7,182 nucleotides of DNA from CAYSYY01 sp964576115 [NCBI: uncultured Gemmatimonadota bacterium] (GCA_964576115.1 CAZNUA010000097.1:1-7182), one strand, 5' to 3'; positions 1-7,126 are shown, numbered from the stretch's first letter. Numbers and translations: made by a program. The notes: generated by a model not told the origin, from the sequence alone.

Positions 1-1604
1 TCGGGCGAGGTCGAGGGGGCAGTCACCAGGTACCCCTGCGGATCCTCCACCAGGAAATCGAGACAGAAGCGGGCCGCTCCCTTCATCAGCGGCCAGGCAT
101 AATCGCGCAGCCAGGTCTCATCCCGGGTGAAGAGGTAATGCTCCCAGAGGTGCAGGCTGAGCCAGGCTCCGGCCATCGACCAGTTGGCCCAGACCGGGTG
201 CCCGCTGCCGAAGCCGCCCACCGGATTGGTCATCGCCCAAAGATCGGAGTTGTGACTCGCACACCAGCCGCGGGCATCATAGAAGGTGCGGGCAGTCACC
301 GCCCCCGTTTCGGCCAGGCGTCCGATGAAAGCCAGGAGCGGTTCGTGCATCTCGCTTAAGTGGGTCACTTCGGACGGCCAGTAATTCATCTCGACATTGA
401 TGTTCATGGTGTAATTGCTGCTCCAGGGCGGTCGCAGGTGCGGGTTCCAGATTCCCTGGAGATTGGCCGGGATACCGCCGGGGCGCGAGGAAGAGATCAG
501 CAGGTAGCGCCCGAACTGGAAATAGAGCGCTTCGAGATCGGGATCGTCGGCCCCCGCGGCATATGCCCGCAGGCGATCGTCGATCGGTTCGGCCGGGGGG
601 GTGGCGCTGTTCAGCGAGAGGGTGACCCGGTCGAAGTACCTCCCGAAATCCACCTCGTGCCGGGCGAGCAGATCGGCCCACGAATGCTGTGAGGCGGCCG
701 TCAGGTACCCGGCCGCCAGCGCCCGTTCATCGCGACCTTCCAGACCGGGATCTCGGTCGAAACCGTTGTAGCTGGTCGCGATCGAAACCAGAATCAGGGC
801 CTCGCCGGCCCCGCGCACCGCAATTTCGTCTTCGGTGACCGTCATCTCACCGTCGGTCTCGACAACCCGGGCCATGACCCGGAAGCGCATACCCTTGCCG
901 CCGGGATCGTAGACGATCGCATTCTCACGCTCGCCCCGGTAATTGGGTTCAGCATGCACCGGAGCCCGGCCGTCCATGAGCAGGGTGGCCCGATCGGTTG
1001 TCACGGCATGCTCGAGCTGACAGGCAGCACCGATCCGGAAGTCGAGGGTTCCGGGTTCGGAGACCTGCAATCTGATCGCGATGACCTGATCGGGAGCGGA
1101 TACGAAGATCTCGCGGGAAAACCCGATCCTGCCGGCTGTAAATGTGGTCCGGGTCACGGCCCGTCGCAGATCGAGTTCGCGCCGGTACTCCACCGGTGAG
1201 CCGGGAAGAGAACAATCGATCAGAAGATCTCCGAGGGGAGCATACGACTCGCTGAACTTGCCCTGCAGGGCCGTGACCGCTGAGTCCGCTTCGGCCCATC
1301 GCCCGGCGAAGAGCAGCTCGCGAATCCCGGCCAGGTGCTCGTGGGCGTCGGGATTCATCCAGGGATCGACCGGTTCTCCCGCCCAGAGCGTTTCTTCGTT
1401 CAGAATCAGCTTCTCGCGGGAGGGATCACCGTGAACCATAACCCCGATCCGGCCGTTGCCGAGCGGGAACGCCTCCTCGAAATACCGGGCCGGCCCGTCG
1501 AACCAGACGGTCCGCGGCGGCGCCGGCGCCTGACGGCATGAAATCAGACTGCCGATGACACACCCCAGGACCAGCCCGCACAGTACTCTTCGTCCCGTAT
1601 CCAT
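1..1604 (-). CDS. GH95 family alpha-L-fucosidase / alpha-L-galactosidase, lipoprotein, 3' end cut off by the window
   Basis: Predicted exo-glycosidase that removes terminal alpha-L-fucose (or alpha-L-galactose) from glycans at the cell envelope. The first 534 residues are present; the family usually runs to about 750-800. Residues 1-23 form a lipoprotein signal with lipobox LISC (Cys23). GH95 landmarks follow in order: FPLGNGRIGVMVHGD (46-60) and LNEETLWAG (68-76) of the N-terminal beta domain, then IPANLQGIWN (378-387), PPWSSNY (392-398), NINVEMNYWP (401-410) and HNSDLW (451-456) of the (alpha/alpha)6 barrel. By family knowledge Asn401 and Asn403 match the catalytic Asn pair of Bifidobacterium AfcA. 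The TAPSTSP motif ends at residue 534, and the next codon begins GA, so the general-acid Glu falls on the cut. Residue 399, two before the Asn pair, is Thr; AfcA has His there. An in-frame ATG at 1616 is an alternative start; neither start has a clear Shine-Dalgarno sequence. It lies 61 bp after the propeller gene. Family assignment is secure, substrate is not. Confidence 0.95.
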   Translation of the reverse strand, partial: MDTGRRVLCGLVLGCVIGSLISCRQAPAPPRTVWFDGPARYFEEAFPLGNGRIGVMVHGDPSREKLILNEETLWAGEPVDPWMNPDAHEHLAGIRELLFAGRWAEADSAVTALQGKFSESYAPLGDLLIDCSLPGSPVEYRRELDLRRAVTRTTFTAGRIGFSREIFVSAPDQVIAIRLQVSEPGTLDFRIGAACQLEHAVTTDRATLLMDGRAPVHAEPNYRGERENAIVYDPGGKGMRFRVMARVVETDGEMTVTEDEIAVRGAGEALILVSIATSYNGFDRDPGLEGRDERALAAGYLTAASQHSWADLLARHEVDFGRYFDRVTLSLNSATPPAEPIDDRLRAYAAGADDPDLEALYFQFGRYLLISSSRPGGIPANLQGIWNPHLRPPWSSNYTMNINVEMNYWPSEVTHLSEMHEPLLAFIGRLAETGAVTARTFYDARGWCASHNSDLWAMTNPVGGFGSGHPVWANWSMAGAWLSLHLWEHYLFTRDETWLRDYAWPLMKGAARFCLDFLVEDPQGYLVTAPSTSP

Positions 1605-1665
1605 AGGGCGGATCATATCATGCTTACAGCGCCGGTGCAGGCCGGGAGTGCGGGCTAGGGGACGA

Positions 1666-2925
1666 TCAGTGGACCAGGCGGTACCGTCTCACGGTCGGCA
1701 CGTCATCGGAACCTCTGACGAGAGCGATGATCATATCGGCGTCGATGAACGGCTGAGGATCCGTCTGGAATCCTTCAGGCAGCATCACCTCGCCCAGATA
1801 CCGGCCGGTTTCCTCGAAGACATCCAGGCTGAACGATTCCGCCCAGCAGGGATGGCGTTCGTACTCAGCATACGTGTCCGGTTCCGGGTCGCCCTCCTCG
1901 AGCCGGATCCCCGGGCCCGGCCGGCGGACCCAGATCCACCCGTTCCGGTCGGGGATGAGGGCGTCGAAAGCGGGTTTGCGCGAAGGGATGGCCCGCCCGG
2001 TCCATGCCCAGCCGGGCTGACTCAGGCGGATGGAGGCGATGGTGCGGTTCCGGTACCAGCGCCACTCGTCCGGCTCGAACGGTACCGGTTCTCTGACCCA
2101 CTCAATGACCGTCCTCGAACCGTCGGGGCGATCGACAGTGAATCCGGTCTGATCCGAGATGCCGCTCACCATGGCCCCGGAGGGGCTCATGGCCCAGACC
2201 AGCTCGGGAGCAAACGGCACCCAGGTGGCCAGCAGGCCCTGCCCGGAGTTGAATTCGATGATCCAGGGTTCATGGTCATAAGCGGGTACGCTCAGGGTGT
2301 CGGCGATGATCCCGCCCGGGGTGACCTGCACCATGGCCTGGTACCTGATGCGGTTGGTTCCCCGGTCGGGGAGCCGGGCGATGGTCCAGAGACGGCCGTC
2401 GGTGCACAGAACCGGAGGGTGCAGCGATACCGACCCGGTCCGCAGAGGCCAGCTCTCGATATATTCACCTTCGGATGAGTAGAGATTCATCCGGCTCAGG
2501 GCGGCATCCCGCACATATATCGTCCCGTCGTCCGGGCTGACGACGATCCCGGCAGGCCCCAGATATTCCCCCGGGCCGCTTCCCCGGCGTCCGACAGTGC
2601 GCACGAAACGCCCTGTATAATCGTACACCCGGATGGTGAGCGGTTGCTGATTCAGCACATAGATCAAACCGGCCCGGGCGTAGAGCCCCACGACCCGGCC
2701 CAGCACATATTCTTCGGATCCATCGGCCACACCTATCGAAGCCTCGAGTTCCAGCCGGGACGGCGCGCCCCACACCGAACCGCCCAGTGTGCGGACGGTG
2801 CGTAGGCCATCCTGCTCCTCGATCTCATATCGCCAGGCATTCGCCTCACGGGAGGTACCGGTACAGGCACTGCCGACGAATGCCATCAGCAGGCACCCGG
2901 CCCAGATCATTCGCGTGGACGGCAT
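1666..2925 (-). CDS. 6-bladed beta-propeller (NHL-like) lipoprotein
   Basis: A 419-residue exported protein. Residues 1-21 are a lipoprotein-type signal (hydrophobic IWAGCLLMAFVGSA, then Cys21); Gly at -3 of the lipobox is unusual. The rest looks like a 6-bladed beta-propeller of the NHL/TolB-like class. Blade signatures include IYVLNQQ...IRVYDYTGRFVRTVGRRG (88-114), the family hallmark GSGPGEY (115-121), and DGTIYVRDAALSRMNLYSSEGEYI (133-156), with further strands to the C-terminus. In this class such proteins are binding or scaffold modules and no catalytic motif is visible. The frame stays open upstream to 3165. I chose the ATG at 2925 because it gives a signal sequence, has AGAGGG 10 bases upstream, and avoids overlap with the preceding gene. 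No function can be assigned; a surface-bound recognition or periplasmic partner for the enzymes encoded alongside is only a guess. Confidence 0.88.
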   Translation of the reverse strand: MPSTRMIWAGCLLMAFVGSACTGTSREANAWRYEIEEQDGLRTVRTLGGSVWGAPSRLELEASIGVADGSEEYVLGRVVGLYARAGLIYVLNQQPLTIRVYDYTGRFVRTVGRRGSGPGEYLGPAGIVVSPDDGTIYVRDAALSRMNLYSSEGEYIESWPLRTGSVSLHPPVLCTDGRLWTIARLPDRGTNRIRYQAMVQVTPGGIIADTLSVPAYDHEPWIIEFNSGQGLLATWVPFAPELVWAMSPSGAMVSGISDQTGFTVDRPDGSRTVIEWVREPVPFEPDEWRWYRNRTIASIRLSQPGWAWTGRAIPSRKPAFDALIPDRNGWIWVRRPGPGIRLEEGDPEPDTYAEYERHPCWAESFSLDVFEETGRYLGEVMLPEGFQTDPQPFIDADMIIALVRGSDDVPTVRRYRLVH

Positions 2926-2935
2926 TGGCGTCTTT

Positions 2936-2941
2936 CCCTCT
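2936..2941 (-). promoter_or_regulatory. Shine-Dalgarno of the beta-propeller gene
   Basis: AGAGGG on the minus strand, 10 bases before the ATG at 2925. It supports this start over the long in-frame extension upstream. Confidence 0.5.
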
Positions 2942-3034
2942 GCCGAATGAGGTGAGTTGACCTTCAGAACGTATACACCATCACCGTACCGACAGTTGAG
3001 CAATTCCGATCCGGTTTCGGGAACCGCTCCGACA

Positions 3035-4792
3035 CTACCGCCGATCGGCAGGGCGCTGATAGACGATGCGGTCCCCGGGATTTTCGATTCCGAACACTTC
3101 GCCATCGAAACCCCACTCCCCGATCCATCGGGCGGTAGCGGCAAAGAGATCGGTGCGCCGGGCATTGTCGAGCAGGCAGAGAGCCGCCGGCTGCAGGACC
3201 TCGATCACCAGGCGCAGATCGGAAGCGGCGAGTTCCCCGACGGGATGCGCGGGCAGAAAAGCAAGATCGACCGGTCCGAAGCGTTCCCGCACGACCTCGA
3301 GATCGTGCCGGTACTTCTCTGGTTCATCGGTCGAAAAGTTGGCGTAGTACAGGGTGAGCCCGTCGACCCGGATGATATATGCGACCGTCATGAAGCCGTA
3401 CGTGCACGGCACGCTCTGCAGCTCGAGATCGCCGAAATCGCGGCTCTCTCCCGGAGTCAGATAAACGGTGCTGCAACACCCCCGCCAGGCTTCGCGTTCG
3501 TTGTGGATATAGGTCACATGGGCGAGGGAATCCTCGATCTCGTGGAGGTATTCGGTCATGTCGGGCCAGTGCCAGGTCGTATACAGGACGTACAGATTCT
3601 GATCGCCGACCTCCGAGGCCCGGACGAAACCGTTGGTCAGGCAGGGCCGGGCGGGTTTGGCGACCTGGTGCTCGAAGCTGTTGATCACCAGCATGTGATC
3701 GACGGTGCGGATCGCCCAGCCGCCGGAGTCGAGCCACCAGGCGACGGCCTCGCCCTCGGCCGGAGACAAGGGGGTGAGCGATCGGCGAGCCTCTCGCTCC
3801 ACCGCCCCGGTCAGGGGTGAGGCTCCCCGCGAAAGCAGCAGCCGGGTCGTCGAGGGGTGGGCGTACCTGACGGCATAATAGAGTGGCGTTCTGTGTCGCG
3901 TATCGGTCGGATCCACTTCCGCCCCGGCGGTCAGAAGCAGGATGCAGATATCGTCATACCCCCTGATCGCCGCCAGATGGAGCAGGGTGTGTCCGCTCGC
4001 CGGGTCGACAAAGTCGAAACGGGCTCCGTATTCGAGCAGCAGTTGCACGATATCGGCTACACCGTTCGTCACCACTGTCCGGAGCAGTGGTGCATCCACC
4101 GCATCGGAAGCTGCAACGTCGGCTCCGTGCTCCAGGTAGAGCCGTACGATTTCGACCGAACCGCACCTGACCGCGAACTGCAGTTCGCTCTGTCCCTCGG
4201 CGGTGCTCACTCCGTTGACATCGGCACCGTGCTCGAGTGCAAAGCGGGCCATGTGTAGGTTCCCGAAGGTCGAGGCCAGATTGAGCCACGTCGCTATACC
4301 GCCGTCGGTAGGGTCGTACGGCGTCCCCCGTTCGATGAGGTAGGCAGTTACTCCCGAGAAACCGGTCCGGCATTCGACCCAAAAGGCGATGTCGATCGCC
4401 GGGCCGTACGAGTTGTGGGCGGCGGTACAGTCCGCTCCCCGTTCGGCGAGGATCCGGACCACCGGCAGGTGATTGCCCAGGACCGCTCCGATCAGGGGCG
4501 TCGCTCCGGAGCCGTCGGCGGATTCGATCTCGGCGCCGGCGTCGAGCAGGAAGGTGACGATCTCGACGTGCCCGGTGGCCGCAGCGTGATAGAGGGGCGT
4601 CCGATCCCGATCATCGCGGCTATCCCGCAAGGTCGGGTCTTCCGCCAGGAGGGTCCTGACCCGGTTCAGATCTCCGGCCGCGGCCGCGGTGTGGATCGGT
4701 CCGGCGGTCTGTGAGGCCGGAGCACTCAGGGGAACCTGCACCAGAAGTGCGATGCCGAATACCAGTGCTCTGTCACGCAACAAACGTCGCAT
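3035..4792 (-). CDS. Secreted ankyrin-repeat protein with degenerate metallo-beta-lactamase-fold C-terminal domain
   Basis: A 585-residue protein. Residues 1-26 are a Sec signal (RRLLRDR, hydrophobic core, cleavage likely after SAPA). About nine ankyrin repeats follow from 33 to about 325; clear ones are RTPLYHAAATGHVEIVTFLL (64-83), QSELQFAVRCGSVEIVRLYL (201-220) and HTLLHLAAIRGYDDICILLL (268-287). Residues about 355-580 resemble the UlaG-like MBL domain fused to ankyrin repeats in other bacteria: the frame LVIN...LTNGFVRASEV...YVLYTTWHWPDM, the PGES..FGDLEL segment, and the hairpin TVAYIIRVDGLTLYYAN (469-485). The expected HxHxDH ligands read T406, H408, P410, D411. The GD aspartate position is N485, and the late His appears to be replaced (LLDN, 540-543). 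A zinc hydrolase is therefore doubtful; a binding pseudoenzyme is more likely. The start has a strong GGAGG 7 bases upstream and overlaps the M28 reading frame by 67 bp. Confidence 0.9.
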   Translation of the reverse strand: MRRLLRDRALVFGIALLVQVPLSAPASQTAGPIHTAAAAGDLNRVRTLLAEDPTLRDSRDDRDRTPLYHAAATGHVEIVTFLLDAGAEIESADGSGATPLIGAVLGNHLPVVRILAERGADCTAAHNSYGPAIDIAFWVECRTGFSGVTAYLIERGTPYDPTDGGIATWLNLASTFGNLHMARFALEHGADVNGVSTAEGQSELQFAVRCGSVEIVRLYLEHGADVAASDAVDAPLLRTVVTNGVADIVQLLLEYGARFDFVDPASGHTLLHLAAIRGYDDICILLLTAGAEVDPTDTRHRTPLYYAVRYAHPSTTRLLLSRGASPLTGAVEREARRSLTPLSPAEGEAVAWWLDSGGWAIRTVDHMLVINSFEHQVAKPARPCLTNGFVRASEVGDQNLYVLYTTWHWPDMTEYLHEIEDSLAHVTYIHNEREAWRGCCSTVYLTPGESRDFGDLELQSVPCTYGFMTVAYIIRVDGLTLYYANFSTDEPEKYRHDLEVVRERFGPVDLAFLPAHPVGELAASDLRLVIEVLQPAALCLLDNARRTDLFAATARWIGEWGFDGEVFGIENPGDRIVYQRPADRR

Positions 4793-6468
4793 TCGAGCGC
4801 CTCCGTATTAATGTGACTTAAATCACACATACAATACGGACATGCCTGCATATTGTTCCCCGCGTATGAAATCAAAGACCCGCGACCTGTCCCCTGTTCA
4901 AAACGCCTGATGAATCCCGGCCGGTTCCCGAGTTCCCGGATGAGGTGATAGACCAGACGTGAAATCGCCTGCATCCGTTCGAAGTCGAGCAGTTCGACAT
5001 CGTCGCTCGGGCGGTGCAGGTCGCGATGGTAACCGGAGAAAAAGAAGACGGCCGGAATCCCGATCCGGCGGAACCACATGTCATCACTCAGGTCGGCTGT
5101 GATACCGTCCTCCAGCTTGAGCGGCCAGTTGACGGTCCGGACATTCACCTCCTGGAGGATCTCGGTCAGTTCGGGATTGATTGTACCGGAGTTGTAGGCG
5201 TAGTGACTGCGATCGTTCGCCGGATCCCGCTCCGCACGTCCGATCATGTCGAGATTGACAGCGGCCTCGAGACTATCGACCGGCACCGGACAGGCATTGA
5301 GAAAGTGCCGCGATCCGAGCATGCCGTATTCTTCGCCGGTAAAGAGGATGAAGATCACCGACCGTTGCGGCGGATCCATGGCCAGGGCTTCGGCTATCTC
5401 GAGCACGCCAGTGCAGCCGCTGGCGTTGTCGTCGGCGCCGTTCATGATCTGCCCGTCCTGCGGCTCCAGGTGATCGAGGTGGGCCATCAGGACGAGATAG
5501 CGGTTCTTCAATACCGGGTGGGTACCTTCGAGACAACCGACCACATTCCACGATTCCTCCGGCTGGTCGGTGATCTCGGCCGATACTGTCAGGGTGACAT
5601 CTTCAAATTCGAAGGTGCGATACCGTCTCAGGTTGATACCCCGTATTGCCAGAGGATCGAAGATCTGGCGGGCGAACATCGCCCGGGCCGCCTCCGGCTT
5701 GATGATCATGAACGGAGGATCCCACACCACGGTCTCCGTCCCACCATAGATTTCCGTATTGCGGGCGAAGGCAGTCGATATCTGATCCCATCCGGGCAGA
5801 ATGTCCTCATCCGCGATGACGAGGTAGCCGGCGGCCCCCTCATCCGCCATGTCCCGCATTTTTTCATACAGGCCGGGAACTCCGTCGTACCGGTCGTGGA
5901 CATCCTCCGGCAGCAGCGGCTTTCCCCTCCGCTGCGGGGCACCGACGAGCAGGACTGCTATCTTCCCGGCCAGATCGAGTCCCTCCAGGTCGTTCCAGCC
6001 GTGTTCGGGCTGTTCGATACCGTAGCCGGCGAAGACCATCCGGCGGGGGACCTGCGGATCGGGGTAGAGTTCCCCCCGCGTCCACACGACATCGGTCCGG
6101 TGGGCAAGCGTGCGCCGACTGTCGGGAGTGTCGAGAATCAGGGTGATCTCCTCACCTATCCTCCGGCGCAGGATCGGCACCGCCTGCAGGAAAGTCGGAT
6201 TCCCCTCGCCGTCGGTCCCCAGCGGCTCGAGTCCTGCCGCAGCGAACTCGGCCGCGCAGTATTCAGCCGCCAGCTCGTATCCCCGCGATCCGAGGTAACG
6301 GCCTTCGAGTTCGTCGGAAGCGAGGTAGGTGACGTGCTCCCGTAACTCGGCGATGGTGATCGAAGCCGCAGGATCCTTTCCACCCTGCTGCGCAGCTCCG
6401 ATCGCCGGCCCGCACAGGACCGCAGCGAACGGGAAGATGCATGCCTGGAGCGTATGTCTCAGAGTCAT
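4726..6468 (-). CDS. Secreted M28 family zinc aminopeptidase with PA-domain insert and unusual Cys-rich tail
   Basis: A 580-residue exported peptidase that probably releases N-terminal amino acids outside the cytoplasm. Residues 1 to about 26 are a Sec signal ending near GAA. The M28 N-terminal helix region ELREHVTYLASDELEGR (41-57) is followed by a PA-like insert (about 130-300; VFAGYG at 145-150, then a protease-associated core to about 220). The catalytic domain has the full site: AHLDH (H330), GADDNASG (bridging D346), FTGEE (catalytic E379, ligand E380), NLDMIG (D407) and HRDLHRPSDD (H485). The expected end of the family fold is near residue 515. The last 65 residues contain seven Cys, including CPYC (543-546) and CDVCC (560-564), and overlap the next gene's start and its upstream dyad. 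The start at 6468 was chosen for the signal peptide and for GGAAG 10 bases upstream; 22 extra in-frame residues upstream look spurious. It begins 4 bases after the preceding gene's stop. Confidence 0.93.
   Translation of the reverse strand: MTLRHTLQACIFPFAAVLCGPAIGAAQQGGKDPAASITIAELREHVTYLASDELEGRYLGSRGYELAAEYCAAEFAAAGLEPLGTDGEGNPTFLQAVPILRRRIGEEITLILDTPDSRRTLAHRTDVVWTRGELYPDPQVPRRMVFAGYGIEQPEHGWNDLEGLDLAGKIAVLLVGAPQRRGKPLLPEDVHDRYDGVPGLYEKMRDMADEGAAGYLVIADEDILPGWDQISTAFARNTEIYGGTETVVWDPPFMIIKPEAARAMFARQIFDPLAIRGINLRRYRTFEFEDVTLTVSAEITDQPEESWNVVGCLEGTHPVLKNRYLVLMAHLDHLEPQDGQIMNGADDNASGCTGVLEIAEALAMDPPQRSVIFILFTGEEYGMLGSRHFLNACPVPVDSLEAAVNLDMIGRAERDPANDRSHYAYNSGTINPELTEILQEVNVRTVNWPLKLEDGITADLSDDMWFRRIGIPAVFFFSGYHRDLHRPSDDVELLDFERMQAISRLVYHLIRELGNRPGFIRRFEQGTGRGSLISYAGNNMQACPYCMCDLSHINTEALECDVCCVTEHWYSASHFWCRFP
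4800..4805 (-). promoter_or_regulatory. Strong Shine-Dalgarno of the ankyrin/MBL-like gene
   Basis: CGGAGG on the minus strand, 7 bases before the ATG at 4792. It fixes that start even though it lies inside the upstream reading frame. Its first three bases (CGG) also belong to the right arm of the adjacent dyad, so folding of the mRNA could partly hide it. Confidence 0.75.
4803..4839. promoter_or_regulatory. Nested 37-bp dyad containing a perfect CRP-type half-site pair
   Basis: Seen directly: outer arms CCGTATT (4803-4809) and AATACGG (4833-4839) are perfect inverted repeats. Inside them TGTGA (4812-4816) and TCACA (4823-4827) are separated by CTTAAA, matching the TGTGA-N6-TCACA consensus of CRP-family regulators. 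The element sits just upstream of the Shine-Dalgarno sequence of the ankyrin/MBL-like gene, in a locally AT-rich stretch. It could be a DNA operator for a Crp/Fnr-family protein or, as RNA, a hairpin near the ribosome site. Which regulator binds, if any, cannot be told here. Confidence 0.5.
4847..4875 (-). promoter_or_regulatory. Weak candidate sigma70-like promoter upstream of the ankyrin gene
   Basis: On the minus strand TTGATT (4875-4870) and TATGCA (4852-4847) are 17 bases apart. Matches to the -35 and -10 consensus are 4/6 and 3/6, so this is tentative. If real, transcription would start near 4840, at the edge of the 37-bp dyad. The dyad would then form the 5' leader and cover the early transcribed region. 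Confidence 0.2.
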
Positions 6469-6472
6469 GATG

Positions 6473-6910
6473 TCACAACTTCCGGACACACCGGAACGTT
6501 CCCTCGTCGACCTGGCTGCCCTCCTGATAGACAACGAAAGAACCGGTCATCTCATCACGCTCGACCACGCCGGTGACCATCACATCACCACCAGCAATGG
6601 TGGTCTGGAAACTGAAGGTGTTCCCTTCGGAGGTGAAATCCGTGACCGGCCCGTCAGCGACATCCAGCCCCACCTGCAGTTCCACCGAACCCGTCCATGC
6701 TTCCTCTGTCCGATCCAGCACGAGAGTCATATTCGCTGAGAACTCGTTGCCGTCCAGCGTTCCCTCCCAGGTGCCGGTGTACTGGGTATCACCGCGCGAC
6801 ATCCGGGAACCCTGAAAAATCCCGGCACAACCTGTTGCTGCTATCAGCAGAACCAGCGCGAAGTTGAAGCAGAACCTCCTGTGATGATTCATTGCATTTC
6901 GAGTTGGCAT
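6473..6910 (-). CDS. Small lipoprotein of unknown function
   Basis: A 145-residue protein that I do not recognise. It opens with a basic n-region (NHHRRF), a hydrophobic core FALVLLIAA and the lipobox ATGC (Cys28), so it should be a lipidated envelope protein. The mature part, about 117 residues, is made of alternating short strands, for example YTGTWEGTLDG (44-54), MTLVLDRTEEAWTGSVELQV and VMVTGVVERDEMTGSFVVYQ. This pattern suggests a small all-beta or lipocalin-like barrel. No catalytic motif is seen. The ATG at 6910 has AAAGGA 9 bases upstream; an ATG at 6892 would also keep the signal but lacks a ribosome site. Its stop lies 4 bases before the M28 peptidase start, which suggests translational coupling. 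It is the first gene of the apparent operon. Confidence 0.82.
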   Translation of the reverse strand: MPTRNAMNHHRRFCFNFALVLLIAATGCAGIFQGSRMSRGDTQYTGTWEGTLDGNEFSANMTLVLDRTEEAWTGSVELQVGLDVADGPVTDFTSEGNTFSFQTTIAGGDVMVTGVVERDEMTGSFVVYQEGSQVDEGTFRCVRKL

Positions 6911-6919
6911 TCTCCGGTG

Positions 6920-6925
6920 TCCTTT
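6920..6925 (-). promoter_or_regulatory. Shine-Dalgarno of the small lipoprotein gene
   Basis: AAAGGA on the minus strand, 9 bases before the ATG at 6910. It favours this start over the in-frame ATG at 6892. Confidence 0.55.
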
Positions 6926-7030
6926 CTCACATCAACTCACCTGACATGTTTCTTTCTCTTCATTCAGCCCGTCATGTCTCGACCGGTACAATCGCGGCCG
7001 CCCGGCGGGCAGCTTCCTGTCAACTATCTA

Positions 7031-7055
7031 TATCAACTCCTACAGAAAGTTGATA
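7031..7055. promoter_or_regulatory. Perfect 8-bp dyad, candidate operator upstream of the operon
   Basis: TATCAACT (7031-7038) and AGTTGATA (7048-7055) are exact inverted repeats with a 9-bp spacer. A further TCAACT lies at 7020-7025. The dyad is about 120 bp upstream of the first gene in an AT-richer leader. This geometry fits a dimeric regulator site. A factor-independent terminator is unlikely because the stem is AT-rich and no T-run follows. Confidence 0.4.
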
Positions 7056-7126
7056 CGAAGGCGGTGTCGATCAAGTTTCACACCGGAAATAAAAACAACC
7101 TGAAACCAATTCCCGATCGACGTCGT

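Noticed and set aside
1555-2478. Plus-strand open frame (307 codons) opposite the beta-propeller gene
   Set aside because: Its product is Pro/Arg/Gly-rich without recognisable features, and the minus strand has a clear propeller protein. The same applies to the plus-strand frame at 2957-3820.
3012-3026. CGGTT-TCGGG-AACCG hairpin after the ankyrin gene, as a terminator
   Set aside because: The stem is only 5 bp and no T-run follows on the minus strand. It may be chance and does not support a transcription end.
2926-3165. N-terminal extension of the beta-propeller protein to an ATG at 3165
   Set aside because: It would overlap the end of the ankyrin gene by about 130 bp and bury the lipoprotein signal internally. 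The ATG at 2925 has both a signal and a ribosome site.
5014-6345. Long plus-strand open frame (443 codons) opposite the M28 peptidase
   Set aside because: It lies wholly antisense to a peptidase with a complete catalytic site. Its translation has no signal, domain or motif, and GC-rich codon bias readily opens such frames.
7000-7010. GCCCG-G-CGGGC palindrome as a terminator stem
   Set aside because: The stem is very short with a one-base loop and no T-run on either side. It is expected in GC-rich DNA.
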